Translations under genes and position numbers: made by a program
In this document: piece after piece, positions 41,867 through 50,382 of the stretch
Numbering within the stretch: position 1 is the first letter of the stretch
Layout of the letters: every line of letters begins with the position of its first letter
Notes under the pieces: generated by a model
Told to the model about the DNA's origin: nothing
The model's input: the letters and a program-made list of their open reading frames with translations, nothing else
The model's database searches: none
NCBI GenBank assembly: GCA_964648335.1
Contig: CAZYLZ010000005.1
Location: forward strand, 6,569 to 70,568
Direction: 5' to 3'
From: CAZYLZ01 sp964648335
Lineage (GTDB): Bacteria; Patescibacteriota; Minisyncoccia; Phycocordibacterales; UBA2100
Length of the DNA: 64,000 nucleotides

Positions 41867-42856
41867 TTAGGCGAGCGCTCTTTGCGCTATCGCCGCGTAT
41901 CCTCTCTCGAAGATCTCGTCATCGACTCCGCATGCCGCTTTGATCGCGACATCGCGATCAAAGTAGTTCTTTGGCACGGTGACGCCCGAGGCGGTAACTT
42001 CCCTGCCGAATGCCCAGGGATGCGTAGGGATCGGAAAGTCCGTGCCGTACACGAGCCGACTGCGGATGAGTGGATCCCGGAGCGACCGCTTAAAACGCGC
42101 CTTTCGATGGACCGAAGCCATGGCAGAGATATCGATGTACAGGTTCGGATATTTCTCGGCTAGCGCGCACATGCGCGCGAATGTCCGTTCGCTGTCGATG
42201 AAGGGTCTCCCGCCGCAACAGTGTGCCGCGATGGTGACCACTCCTCGACGCAATATCGCCTCGAGCCTATCGAGGTTCGCAAACCTGATATCGATGTTTG
42301 GAACCGCGAGTTCGAGTCCGATATGTTGCAATACCGGTATCTTGTGAATACGGAGCTCCTCGTAAAACCAGTCGTGTTCTCTGCTGGCCGGATCGAAACC
42401 CTGGACGTTAGAGAGTGACTTCATGAGTGCTGGCTTATGTTCGATACAGTACGCGAGCTCTTCTTTTGCATCGCGACGCATCGGGTTTATCGATGCTCCA
42501 AAGAGGAGTTTTGGCGACCAGCTGCAGAGATTGACGACACGTTCGTTCGTCACCGACTTCGGCGTGCGCGCACGGTCAAAGCGGCCCTGCACGTCGTACA
42601 CCCCGTCGAGGGCTAGAATCACAGCATGATCGAGGCTCGACGCTTCGATGCCGTGGACGAGGTTATTGGCATAGCGCTCGTCGAGCTCTTCGAGCCTCGG
42701 TAGGCGTCCCCAGAGAGCATCGTTTCGTTCAAGTACCCCGATGGCATGCATGTACCATCGTGCACGGAGACTCCTCACAAATTTGGGATGCACATACCCG
42801 CCTCCTGATTCGCTGAAGGCGAAGAAATGGCAGTGAACGTCAATTTTCTTACCCAC
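41867..42856 (-). CDS. amidohydrolase-type metal-dependent hydrolase, 329 aa
   Basis: The protein is a TIM-barrel hydrolase of the Amidohydro_2 type. The metal motif DVHCHF is at residues 6-11, a His follows in VLQHIG, another in IAAHCCGG, and the catalytic Asp lies in GTDFP. The substrate is unknown. An AAAGG ribosome site precedes the ATG and a TTGTCA-17-CATTGT promoter lies upstream. Confidence 0.88.
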   Translation of the reverse strand: MGKKIDVHCHFFAFSESGGGYVHPKFVRSLRARWYMHAIGVLERNDALWGRLPRLEELDERYANNLVHGIEASSLDHAVILALDGVYDVQGRFDRARTPKSVTNERVVNLCSWSPKLLFGASINPMRRDAKEELAYCIEHKPALMKSLSNVQGFDPASREHDWFYEELRIHKIPVLQHIGLELAVPNIDIRFANLDRLEAILRRGVVTIAAHCCGGRPFIDSERTFARMCALAEKYPNLYIDISAMASVHRKARFKRSLRDPLIRSRLVYGTDFPIPTHPWAFGREVTASGVTVPKNYFDRDVAIKAACGVDDEIFERGYAAIAQRALA

Positions 42857-42887
42857 ATCGGTACCTTTCGTTGTTCAGACCGGACAC

Positions 42888-42916
42888 ACAATGCCACACG
42901 CTGTCATCTTTGACAA
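42888..42916 (-). promoter_or_regulatory. promoter of the amidohydrolase gene
   Basis: TTGTCA (42911-42916) and CATTGT (42888-42893) are 17 bp apart on the minus strand. Confidence 0.6.
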
Positions 42917-42976
42917 TCGACGGGAGCGGCAGCGACTTCCTAACGATGTCAGCGATGCCTTCCTGGTGCTTGTGAC

Positions 42977-43023
42977 GGTACACGCAAACCAACCCGGACT
43001 GCGCGGGTTGCTTTGCGTGTACC
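42977..43023. other. long stable hairpin after the Cys/His-rich gene
   Basis: GGTACACGCAAA (42977-42988) pairs perfectly with TTTGCGTGTACC (43012-43023), and CAACCCG with CGGGTTG inside it. It may terminate or stabilise the small mRNA, but there is no T run. Confidence 0.65.
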
Positions 43024-43030
43024 AACTGGC

Positions 43031-43162
43031 CTATGCCTTAGCCTCGTGGTCGTGGTCTTCTTTTGCCTTGTCGGTCGAGTGCTTGCATCCGCATGCACAC
43101 GAGTGATCGGCATTTTTATGCTCGTGACTACAAGTAGAACAAACCTTTGTTTCGGTATCCAT
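43031..43162 (-). CDS. Cys/His-rich metal-binding peptide, 43 aa
   Basis: This ORF is too short for routine calling. It begins MDTETKVCSTCSHEHKNADH and continues SCACGCKHSTDK to an Asp/His tail. It has 5 Cys (8, 11, 22, 24, 26) and 6 His in 43 residues, so zinc or copper binding (metallothionein-like) is likely. The ORF is closed by TAG at 43031, and a long hairpin follows. No clear ribosome site or promoter is seen, which lowers confidence. Confidence 0.6.
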   Translation of the reverse strand: MDTETKVCSTCSHEHKNADHSCACGCKHSTDKAKEDHDHEAKA

Positions 43163-43225
43163 ATATCGTTGTGATGATGGTAAGTACTTATGGTCTCATG
43201 CATGCATGAGCTGGGCATGAAGACG

Positions 43226-43768
43226 TCACAGATTGCGATTGAGTTCCTCGAGTTGCTTTACGCGCTCTTCGAGCTCTTGCGTCCGGTTTGAGACCGCGGC
43301 ATTGAGACGCGCCGCGTACTCGCGCAGATTTTCCTCCAGCTCGGTGCGCTTGGTTATGTCCTCCATCGCAAGGAGAATGATAGGCTTGTCGTTATGCGAA
43401 GTATAGATACGTCGTGCGTTCAAAAGCAAGATTTTTCTGCCTATACCAGGAAACTCGTTGTCGACCTCGTACTGAGTGAAGTACGTATTCTTGGGAAGAA
43501 TCTTCTCGAGTAGCTTGCGCAACGACGCGATATCCCACTGCCCGTCGCCTAGCTCGTAGATAAGTTGCTTCTCCGTCTCACTCTTGGTGACGCCAAAGAA
43601 CCGGTAAAATGTGTCGTTTGCCGAAAGCACGCAGAGCTTCGCGTCGAGGATAAGAAACGGCTCGTGAGCCGTATTAATCACCGTGTGGATATACGTCCAT
43701 GCCACCCGCCACAAAAGGTCGGCATCGTGACCGTTCTTCTTAGAAGCAGTTTTTTTCTTTGCTTTCAT
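43226..43768 (-). CDS. PAS-domain protein with C-terminal coiled coil, 180 aa
   Basis: A Lys-rich start is followed by a PAS sensor domain (about residues 22-130) with VINTAHEPFLILDAKLCVLS, NDTFYRFFGV and a typical LLAMEDITKR end, then a coiled coil (REYAARLNAAVSNRTQELEE). It has no kinase or output domain, so it may act as a sensor partner of the adjacent histidine kinase. TATAAT (43775-43780) ends 6 bases before the ATG, giving it its own leaderless transcript. Confidence 0.85.
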   Translation of the reverse strand: MKAKKKTASKKNGHDADLLWRVAWTYIHTVINTAHEPFLILDAKLCVLSANDTFYRFFGVTKSETEKQLIYELGDGQWDIASLRKLLEKILPKNTYFTQYEVDNEFPGIGRKILLLNARRIYTSHNDKPIILLAMEDITKRTELEENLREYAARLNAAVSNRTQELEERVKQLEELNRNL

Positions 43769-43788
43769 ATCGTGATTATACGAGTTAA

Positions 43789-44664
43789 TTACGGCGACAG
43801 CGTGAAGAAGAAGGTCGTGCCCTTACCCTTCGCGCTCTTAACCCATAACCTCTCTCGGTGACGCTTGAGAACCTCACGAGAAATGAACAGACCCAAACCT
43901 GATCCGGATGTATGACTCGACTCGGCATCCTTGGTCCTGTAAAAGCGAGTAAATATGCTAGCGAGGTCCTTAGAGTCGATACCATTACCGAAATCTCTGA
44001 CAGCGACCTCGCATTTCTTCTTGCACATTCGTATCGTCACATCGACAATCGCAGCATTTGGGGAATACTTTATTGCATTGGTAAGAAGGTTTACAACAAC
44101 TTGAGCTATCTTGTTCTTATCGGCGGTTACCATGCATCTTTCAGGACTCGAAAGCACTACCCGGTGCCCAGGAGAAAGAACACGAAAATCTTTTAGGATC
44201 TTCTTCATGACCGGCACGATATCGAATGTTTGCTTGTCAAGTGAGAGCTTGCCGCCCTCAAGCTTGTTGACGATCAAAAGGTCGTCGATGAGGGTCACGA
44301 GCCGCGCGGTCTGGCTCTGAATGTCGCGCATCATGCGCAAGTTCTTCTTNNNNNNNNNNNNNNNNNNNNNNNNNNNNNNNNNNNNNNNNNNNNNNNNNNN
44401 NNNNNNNNNNNNNNNNNNNNNNNNNNNNNNNNNNNNNNNNNNNNNNNNNAGCGCTTCGTGCTCGGCGTAACCGGTGAGAAGTTGTGCGCTCTTGTTCCAG
44501 GTGATGATAGTGCCGTCGTGCCCCAACATGCACATCGCGTGCATGTTGGTATTGTCGAACATTACCTTGAGCCGGCCTTCGTGCCTCGGTGGCGATGTAC
44601 GTTGACGTATGTTGGGCATGGACTGGGTGGCGAAAGTCGACGGAATCGCGAATGTCCTATGCAA
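43789..44664 (-). CDS. PAS-containing sensor histidine kinase, interrupted by an assembly gap
   Basis: The N-terminal part has a PAS-like segment (FDNTNMHAMCMLGHDGTIIT), then a 100-N gap (44350-44449) that removes the phosphoacceptor His region. After it come the end of the HisKA helix (LVTLIDDLLIVNKLEGGKL) and the ATPase domain: N box VNLLTNAIKYSP, G1 DFGNGID, F box FTRFYR and G2 GSGLGLFI. No membrane segment is seen, so it is likely cytosolic. The start is unsure: TTG 44664 or ATG 44619. It pairs with the response regulator just upstream. Confidence 0.88.
   Translation of the reverse strand: MHRTFAIPSTFATQSMPNIRQRTSPPRHEGRLKVMFDNTNMHAMCMLGHDGTIITWNKSAQLLTGYAEHEAXXXXXXXXXXXXXXXXXXXXXXXXXXXXXXXXXXKKNLRMMRDIQSQTARLVTLIDDLLIVNKLEGGKLSLDKQTFDIVPVMKKILKDFRVLSPGHRVVLSSPERCMVTADKNKIAQVVVNLLTNAIKYSPNAAIVDVTIRMCKKKCEVAVRDFGNGIDSKDLASIFTRFYRTKDAESSHTSGSGLGLFISREVLKRHRERLWVKSAKGKGTTFFFTLSP
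44350..44449. other. assembly gap inside the histidine kinase gene
   Basis: A 100-N placeholder falls between the PAS segment and the HisKA helix. The frames on the two sides happen to join across 100 bases, but the true length is unknown. Confidence 0.95.
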
Positions 44665-44768
44665 GCTTCACGGGCGGATATCCCTACAGTAACATGCGTT
44701 GCCTAGAGCATGCACTAGAATGATGAAGAAACCGTGTCGTCGTGCTCTCTCGATCTCAGGACTTGTAA

Positions 44769-45182
44769 TTACGGCGCCACATGAAGCAGGTCCTTTATGA
44801 CCGACGAAAGCGTATCGAGACTGGTCTCGCTCTTCATGAGGTAGTGCGCAGGATTGACGGACTGTAATGCAGAGATTTCTTCGTCGGTCTTCGGCTCGAC
44901 ATTGCTGAAAAAGATCACCGGCACCGAAGCTCCCCAGTTACCCGACGCACGCAGACGTCGCAGCATATCGTAGCCGCTCATACCCGGCATGCGGTTGTCG
45001 AGCACTAGCAAGTCGGGCTCACGGGACTGAGCCGTGTCGAGTCCGCTCTGACCATCTTCGGCAGACAAGACCGTAAAACCTTCTTGTGATAGCTTTTCGC
45101 CACAGGTCTCGCGCAGAATTTTGTCGTCCTCGATTATGAGGACCGTGTATTTCCTTTTTGGCGAAACGGGTGCGTCATCCAT
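44769..45182 (-). CDS. single-domain response regulator, 137 aa
   Basis: A receiver domain with the acidic pair (IIEDDKILR), phospho-acceptor Asp (LVLDNRMPGMSG), Thr/Ser (FFSNVEP) and Lys (LMKSE) is present without an output domain, like CheY/Spo0F types. ATG 45182 is chosen because TATACT (45189-45194) ends 6 bases before it. The histidine kinase and PAS genes follow, so they form a three-gene signalling set. Confidence 0.9.
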   Translation of the reverse strand: MDDAPVSPKRKYTVLIIEDDKILRETCGEKLSQEGFTVLSAEDGQSGLDTAQSREPDLLVLDNRMPGMSGYDMLRRLRASGNWGASVPVIFFSNVEPKTDEEISALQSVNPAHYLMKSETSLDTLSSVIKDLLHVAP

Positions 45183-45249
45183 AGCGACAGTATACGCCGT
45201 ACTCTTGCCGAAGGTACGTGGGGTTTTGCACACCATAATGAAGGGGTCC

Positions 45250-45278
45250 TTGTCATTTACACAGAATTGTCCTATAGT
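45250..45278 (+). promoter_or_regulatory. promoter of the 45316-46065 gene
   Basis: TTGTCA (45250-45255) and TATAGT (45273-45278) are 17 bp apart. Confidence 0.75.
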
Positions 45279-45315
45279 CGCACCAGAGGGACTGGACAGC
45301 ACATGGAGACACCCG

Positions 45316-46065
45316 ATGCCCCCAAAGCACGCCTACGAAGACGAGCGAACACGGTACAGTATCGCTAATCCTGCACCTGATCGCGAGACAGCGATAACGA
45401 CGCTCGCAGAGCTCACACAAAATGAAGCTTCGTGCCGAGCGCAGCTCGAGTTCACGACACCTGCCGACTTCGAGACAGAGGAATCGTTCTACGACTGGAA
45501 ACCGCGAGCCATGAGTGCGCTCGGTCACATAACCGCAGAGCGAAAGTACCTCGAACAATTTCTCGAGGGCAAGTTTGAAGCGACGAAGCAGAGGCCCGTC
45601 CTTCAGCTCGTGGCCAATAACAACACGCCGTCGATAGACGAGCGTGCATCAATCGAGCTCCAGGTATCGGCAGTCGCGTATGTGCTGCAAGAGCAATACA
45701 CGGCAGTCTACTCGAATCGTGCGCATCCGACATCGATCGATACGGGACGTTCACGGATCCAAGAGCTCGTCGCGCTCACCGAGTTGCACCAACGTCTTAT
45801 GCTCAAGCTCGATGAGCGAGCGAGTTCGCTCAATATCAAGGAATCCGAGACGTATCGCAGCCTGTGCGAGCCCATAGCGGATATCCGTCGGCAGATCGAC
45901 GAGGAGATGCGTATCCTCGAAAGCTTTGTCGAAGACCGTCGCACCTTTATCGACGTACAATCGACTGCCATGAAGCTCCTCATGCGTGTGCGCAACTCAA
46001 CGTTTGCAAAGACGCCAGAAGAGATAGCCGCCATCGAGCTTGCCCGAAACTTTAAGTTCGCCTAA
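45316..46065 (+). CDS. coiled-coil hypothetical protein, 249 aa
   Basis: A GGAG ribosome site precedes ATG 45316. The protein begins MPPKHAYEDERTRYSIANPA and is mostly long acidic/basic helices, with SALGHITAERKYLEQFLEG and LVALTELHQRLMLKLDERAS as likely coiled coils. No membrane segment or catalytic motif is visible. It is divergent from the response regulator and ends at a strong terminator. Confidence 0.8.
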   Translation: MPPKHAYEDERTRYSIANPAPDRETAITTLAELTQNEASCRAQLEFTTPADFETEESFYDWKPRAMSALGHITAERKYLEQFLEGKFEATKQRPVLQLVANNNTPSIDERASIELQVSAVAYVLQEQYTAVYSNRAHPTSIDTGRSRIQELVALTELHQRLMLKLDERASSLNIKESETYRSLCEPIADIRRQIDEEMRILESFVEDRRTFIDVQSTAMKLLMRVRNSTFAKTPEEIAAIELARNFKFA

Positions 46066-46071
46066 GGCACC

Positions 46072-46101
46072 AAAGCCCCGTCACCCGACGGGGCTTTTTC
46101 T
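46072..46101 (+). terminator. intrinsic terminator
   Basis: AAAGCCCCGTC (46072-46082) pairs with GACGGGGCTTT (46087-46097), followed by TTCTTTT. Confidence 0.92.
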
Positions 46102-46145
46102 TTTGCACGCACACTTCTTATCTAGCTCTGCAGTCGAAACACTGT

Positions 46146-46173
46146 TTGACATCTTATTAGAACGTATTATGGT
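46146..46173 (+). promoter_or_regulatory. promoter of the TAA-interrupted gene
   Basis: TTGACA (46146-46151) and TATGGT (46168-46173) are 16 bp apart. Confidence 0.6.
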
Positions 46174-46255
46174 TAGTTTGGCATGCAATCCGACATCAAG
46201 AGTCCGTCTCATGCCCGCTCGATTCTACCGGCATATCTTACAGAAGGAGTGATCG

Positions 46256-46561
46256 ATGCCGCAAACAAAGACCTTTTCTATCCCTCACGGGATGACCCGC
46301 GAACAAGTCGCACGAACGTTCGCCGCGTATCTGCTCGGCAGCCTCGTCTATTAAGAATCGGGAGCCAAGAAGGGTGCCGCATCCAAAGGACCGTATCGCA
46401 AAGAAGGCTCATCGAATGACCGTTGGCAGCTCGACTGGTCGAATGACTATTGGCTCCACTGCGATGGCGATGCGGCATACCTCGCGTGCCGGTATGCGAG
46501 CCAGGAGAAGATGATGCGTCTGATGGTCGATCTATTCGTCGAACGACATCGACGCGCGTAA
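46256..46561 (+). pseudogene. small gene interrupted by an in-frame TAA, 101 codons
   Basis: From ATG 46256 (AAGGAGTG upstream) the frame reads MPQTKTFSIPHGMTREQVAR to LGSLVY, hits TAA at 46352-46354 and then continues without another stop for 68 codons (ESGAKKGAASKG to FVERHRRA) to TAA 46561. The second part has Trp/Asp-rich DRWQLDWSNDYWLHCDGDAA. The promoter, ribosome site and terminator all fit the full-length unit, so a single nonsense change has broken it. No family is recognised. Confidence 0.7.
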
Positions 46562-46566
46562 GTACT

Positions 46567-46594
46567 CGCCCCTAGTGTTACTAGGGGCGATTTT
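46567..46594 (+). terminator. intrinsic terminator
   Basis: CGCCCCTAGT (46567-46576) pairs with ACTAGGGGCG (46580-46589), followed by ATTTTAT. Confidence 0.88.
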
Positions 46595-46595
46595 A

Positions 46596-46627
46596 TATAC
46601 AAAAACGCGCCACATAGGCGCGTTTTT
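46596..46627 (-). terminator. intrinsic terminator of the fibronectin-III gene
   Basis: AAAAACGCGCC (46601-46611) pairs with GGCGCGTTTTT (46617-46627), giving a T-rich 3' arm on the minus strand. Confidence 0.88.
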
Positions 46628-46646
46628 GTCTGTACGATACTCGCGT

Positions 46647-48059
46647 TTACGGAGCTACCGCCGAGACGACATTCGACTTGGCAGAGTTGCCATAGCCGTT
46701 TGCTGCATAGACGCGGTAATAGTACGTAGTGGTGGTGGTCGAGATGTTGGTATCCGTATGTGTTGTTACATTCGCGCTCTTTACCGCGATGAATGCGAAT
46801 CCGGTCGTGGACGAAACGGTACTGCGCTCAACGAAGAAGTTATTCTCGTTGCCGGAGTTGTCGGCCCAGACTAGGTCGATCTGCGACGTCGACGTCCCAG
46901 TTACGGTAGTCGCGGAAGTCATCGTAGGGACTGCAGGAACATCGGCCGTCGTATCGGAAGCCGTGTTCGAGACGCCCGAGTATCCGGCTGTGTTATAAGC
47001 CCGTACTTGGTAGTAATAGGTAGTTGCAGCGGCGACGGACGTGTCAGTGTACGAGGTCGACGTCGCGGTGGTCGATGCGAGATGCGAGAACGAGATGCCA
47101 TCGAGACTGCGGAGAACCTCGTTTGCAGACTGAGACGAAGAATTGTTGGTCCACGAAAGCGCTATCTGCTTAGCGGTCTGTGATGCAGTAGCCGAAAGTG
47201 CGCTTGGATCTGCCGGCACGGCCGGTGCTGCGGTCGTAGACGACGCTGTGTTGCTGTAGCTCGTGTACGCGCCAACGTTATAAGCGCGTACGCGATGATA
47301 GTACGTAGTCGAAGGAGAGCGGCCGGCGTCGTTGTACGCGGTCACATCAGCAGACGTAGTTGCGATAGCTGTCCAATTGACGGCATCGGTGCTGCGATCG
47401 ATGGTGAATCCGCTCTCGTTAGACGATGTGTCCGTCCACGTTAGGTATACGTCCGAAGTAGAGGTTGCGGTGCTGACGAGCGTCGTCGGTGCCGTAAGCT
47501 CGGTGTAGGTGATTACCGCAGCGATACGCGAGAGCCGAGCACCCTTGGTGCTCGAGGTGAGCACCGCGCCGATCTCGAGTGTGGTAGATGCCATCTTGAC
47601 GGTACTGAGCCCACTGTAGGTTGTCGTAGCCAACTCGACAGGCGTAGTACCCGAGAGCGAGTATGCTCCGCTGTCTGCGCTATTTACGCCGTTTAGACGA
47701 TAGAACACATTCATCACAGAATTAGCTCCGCCAGACGTGACGCGCGAGGCGCATGGCTTAATCGCAATCTGAGTGATCGTCGCTCCATTAGGTACCGAAG
47801 ACGAGCTGATCGCGTACGAATCGCGGCTCCCAACCACTGTCGTCGAGTTAGAGTCGGTGAGGCCGTTGCACGGCGTCTCATCAACCAACGCGAAGTGGCT
47901 GGTGCCGGTCGATGGCGTCCACTGGTTATAGTTGCCTGCTGCGACCGGTACGAGTGCCGACGTGCTGGTAGCCAACGCTACCGATGCCATGGCGATCGCT
48001 CCCACTACCCCCGACCCTACAAATACCGCTAATGGCCTCCGATACGAGACATGTGACAT
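46647..48059 (-). CDS. secreted fibronectin type III repeat protein, 470 aa
   Basis: A signal peptide (MSHVSYRRPLAVFVGSGVVG to about residue 31) is followed by a beta-rich N-terminal domain and three fibronectin type III repeats, each with a YYxRVxAYN-type strand (TTYYHRVRAYN, TTYYYQVRAYN, TTYYYRVYAAN). The repeats are close to each other, so they arose by duplication. Cell-surface adhesion or glycan binding is inferred. ATG 48059 has AAAGAAAG upstream; the longer ORF has no support. Confidence 0.88.
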   Translation of the reverse strand: MSHVSYRRPLAVFVGSGVVGAIAMASVALATSTSALVPVAAGNYNQWTPSTGTSHFALVDETPCNGLTDSNSTTVVGSRDSYAISSSSVPNGATITQIAIKPCASRVTSGGANSVMNVFYRLNGVNSADSGAYSLSGTTPVELATTTYSGLSTVKMASTTLEIGAVLTSSTKGARLSRIAAVITYTELTAPTTLVSTATSTSDVYLTWTDTSSNESGFTIDRSTDAVNWTAIATTSADVTAYNDAGRSPSTTYYHRVRAYNVGAYTSYSNTASSTTAAPAVPADPSALSATASQTAKQIALSWTNNSSSQSANEVLRSLDGISFSHLASTTATSTSYTDTSVAAATTYYYQVRAYNTAGYSGVSNTASDTTADVPAVPTMTSATTVTGTSTSQIDLVWADNSGNENNFFVERSTVSSTTGFAFIAVKSANVTTHTDTNISTTTTTYYYRVYAANGYGNSAKSNVVSAVAP

Positions 48060-48133
48060 GTGTCTTTCTTTTTTAATCGATAATGACAAATAATCGCACG
48101 TTTTCGGCGCGATTTTGGCACTATCCCCACCCG

Positions 48134-48868
48134 CTATGCAGCTTGTTGCATGGGTCGAGTACCCGACCGAAGGATGAGCACAAAATTTTTGGTGGGATCG
48201 ACAGCTACAGAAGTCGTATCCCAATCGGGAGACGAGGCATCTGATTTTATATCGAGCATCTTAACGGTAAGACCGTAGGATTGTGCCGCATTTAAAAGCG
48301 ATTTCTTGCGTGCACCGATCTGGCCCGAGCTCTTGGCCCCCGTCATGCCGCCTCCGACTATGATCTCGGCCCCTGGGTCGCACTTGTCGATCCCGAACGA
48401 AAGCATGAGTTCGGCAAAATCGCTCGGCAATAAGAACCCTGCCGTGTTGTGCATTATAAATCCTCGACCGTCCTTGAGACCTACCATGAAAAAGCAGGGT
48501 CCGATGCCCTTTGCTATCAGTATGTCCGAGAGCATCTCGGTCGACTCGATGGTACCTTTGCCGACGACGCCGTACTCGCCTTCGTACACCATTCCCGTGG
48601 GAACCACTTTTCGCATCACCCCATTGATCTCGGTCCGGCGCTCTTTCTTACCGCCACGCGCTTTCTCGAGAATTGATTGGCCGCGCACCGCAGGTAAACG
48701 CTCGTTCATGAGGAGACGTACGAGATCCCGATGAGGATAATCGATCCCTTCCGTCTCCCACTCTTCGATATCGGCGCGATCATAGCCGACTATCTCGGTC
48801 TTGCGTGGCGCCTCGAGCGATTCGTTCGTCTCTGGCGCTCCCGATTGTTTTGGCATCTCGAGGTTCAT
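48134..48868 (-). CDS. CheD-like deamidase-fold protein, 244 aa
   Basis: The C-terminal domain (about residues 95-235) matches the pattern of chemoreceptor glutamine deamidase CheD: a Cys then His 15 residues later in GPCFFMVGLKDGRGFIMHN, followed by IIVGGGMTGAKSSGQIGARK, which parallels the CheD GGA...M...IGARN segment. An N-terminal acidic extension of about 90 residues is extra. No chemotaxis genes are present, so the target is probably different. TACACT ends 7 bases before ATG 48868, supporting a leaderless start. Confidence 0.65.
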   Translation of the reverse strand: MNLEMPKQSGAPETNESLEAPRKTEIVGYDRADIEEWETEGIDYPHRDLVRLLMNERLPAVRGQSILEKARGGKKERRTEINGVMRKVVPTGMVYEGEYGVVGKGTIESTEMLSDILIAKGIGPCFFMVGLKDGRGFIMHNTAGFLLPSDFAELMLSFGIDKCDPGAEIIVGGGMTGAKSSGQIGARKKSLLNAAQSYGLTVKMLDIKSDASSPDWDTTSVAVDPTKNFVLILRSGTRPMQQAA

Positions 48869-48894
48869 ATCATGCAGTGTACAGGATATATCGC

Positions 48895-48923
48895 ACAAAA
48901 CGACCCGGTTGAACCGGGTCGTT
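48895..48923 (-). terminator. intrinsic terminator
   Basis: A long palindrome AACGACCCGGTT/AACCGGGTCGTT (48899-48923) is followed on the minus strand by TTGTG. Confidence 0.85.
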
Positions 48924-48937
48924 CATATTGCGCTCAA

Positions 48938-49423
48938 TCACACCTTTTTCTTTTGAGCGGCGAGTGCCTTCGCTGCATGGTCGGTCATCCACGAGGACGA
49001 CTGGACTTTGCCCCCGTGGCCCACGTTGAACTTGAGCTTGATGCCGAGTTCCTTGCACACAATTGCTTCGGGAATGTCGTCAGCAAAGCGATCACCGCCG
49101 TTTGCAAAGAGATAGGGCTTGAGCGCGCGCAGGGCCCTGCAGACGCTCTTGTCGGTAGCGTACTCGCCCTTCTTATGGTCGGTAAAGACGACCTTGTCTA
49201 CAAACGAATAGGCTCCGATTATCTCGCCACGCTCTTTCTGCGGCATGAATACGAACCCCTTCTTGTCGGTAAGCCAGTTGTCGTTGTTGATGATGACGAC
49301 GAGTTTGTCCCCCATCTTCTTCGCCTTCTGCATCATACGTACATGGCCAATATGCAGAGGATCGAACCCGCCCGAGACTGCCACCCACCGTGCCTTACCT
49401 TTCGTTGTGGTTTTGTTCTTCAT
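48938..49423 (-). CDS. cytidylyltransferase-like nucleotidyltransferase, 161 aa
   Basis: The signature SGGFDPLHIGHVRMM is the (H/T)xGH nucleotidyltransferase motif of the RfaE/HldE and glycerol-3-phosphate cytidylyltransferase group, followed by VVIINNDNW and a KGFVFMPQKERGEII segment. The substrate is unknown, perhaps a sugar phosphate or lipid head-group precursor. ATG 49423 is chosen because TATCCT ends 6 bases before it. Confidence 0.85.
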   Translation of the reverse strand: MKNKTTTKGKARWVAVSGGFDPLHIGHVRMMQKAKKMGDKLVVIINNDNWLTDKKGFVFMPQKERGEIIGAYSFVDKVVFTDHKKGEYATDKSVCRALRALKPYLFANGGDRFADDIPEAIVCKELGIKLKFNVGHGGKVQSSSWMTDHAAKALAAQKKKV

Positions 49424-49458
49424 ACATTCAGGATACCACGGACCTTTTCTGATAACCC

Positions 49459-49493
49459 ACAGCAAAAGCCGCCAGGCGTATCTGGCAGCTTTT
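49459..49493 (-). terminator. intrinsic terminator
   Basis: AAAAGCCGCCAG (49464-49475) pairs with CTGGCAGCTTTT (49482-49493) with one mismatch. A T run follows the stem on the minus strand. Confidence 0.8.
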
Positions 49494-49503
49494 GTAGGAC
49501 TGG

Positions 49504-50130
49504 CTAGTTCGTTGTCTGGAAGCTTGCGGGCCAAGTAACGCTCACGTTACCTGATGCATCGGTCGTGTAGATCATGTAGTAGTAGCGTGTATTGGCAGTG
49601 AGATTTGGCAATACGACGCTTTGGGATCCCCTGAGCGATGCGTCCGTCATGGCAGATGCGCCGCCGACGGTGACCGAGTTCTGGTTCTCGGTGGTCGTGA
49701 GTGGGCTCGTGCTGTAGTAAACGACACCCTGCGCAATCTCGTTGGTGTTCCAGCTGACGGTAGCGGAGTTACGCGAGACTGCCGCATTGATACTCATGAT
49801 AATCGGTGCACTCCCTGTGTCAGAAGTGACTCCTCCGTCAATGGCCGCGTTTAATATCGGGAGCGTCGCAGGTCCTACGCGCCCTACCGGTGGAAGGCCA
49901 TTTCGGCTCTGAAAGTTCGATACTGCAGATTTGGTAAGGAAGCCGAAGTACCCCGTGACAAGACCTTGCGGGTACAAGCTCACGTCTTTCGCAAGATAGG
50001 TCTGGAGCGCAGATACGTCCGAGCCCGACATGCCAGTCTGGAGCTGCCGATTGAGCGTAGCTGCCTGTGCAAGAATCGGAGTCATGATAAGCAATGCCGA
50101 TACCGCTGGGAATACGAATTTGTTTGTCAT
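49504..50130 (-). CDS. secreted peptidoglycan-binding / fibronectin-like protein, 208 aa
   Basis: A signal peptide (MTNKFVFPAVSALLIMTPIL to AQA) is followed by a PG_binding_1 domain (GMSGSDVSALQTYLAKD, VTGYFGFLTKSAVSNFQ and VGRVGPATL) and a C-terminal fibronectin-like domain (TRYYYMIYTTDASGN). It likely attaches to the cell wall or its glycans. A TATTAT -10-like hexamer is 15 bases upstream. Confidence 0.9.
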   Translation of the reverse strand: MTNKFVFPAVSALLIMTPILAQAATLNRQLQTGMSGSDVSALQTYLAKDVSLYPQGLVTGYFGFLTKSAVSNFQSRNGLPPVGRVGPATLPILNAAIDGGVTSDTGSAPIIMSINAAVSRNSATVSWNTNEIAQGVVYYSTSPLTTTENQNSVTVGGASAMTDASLRGSQSVVLPNLTANTRYYYMIYTTDASGNVSVTWPASFQTTN

Positions 50131-50382
50131 AGGTGGTCAACTAGGATAATAAGTCTGAACCGGGCTTGCGTACCTGAAGTACACGAGATCATGTCGTTCC
50201 GCATCGCGCTCGATACCTTGCGGTACAAACGATCGATCAGTGACGCGGTGTGCAAAATGCCTCGGTGCTTTTGCAACGATGTCACTGTACTCTCGAGACA
50301 TGAAGCGCAGATGAGCACGAAAGACCGGTGTGCAACCGGACGAGCGCATCCTCATGTGCTGTATACTTTTTATGAACGCATC

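Noticed and set aside
42891..43106. 71-aa plus-strand ORF in the gap after the amidohydrolase gene
   Set aside because: The opposite strand encodes the Cys/His-rich peptide, and the plus ORF runs through the long hairpin with no ribosome site.
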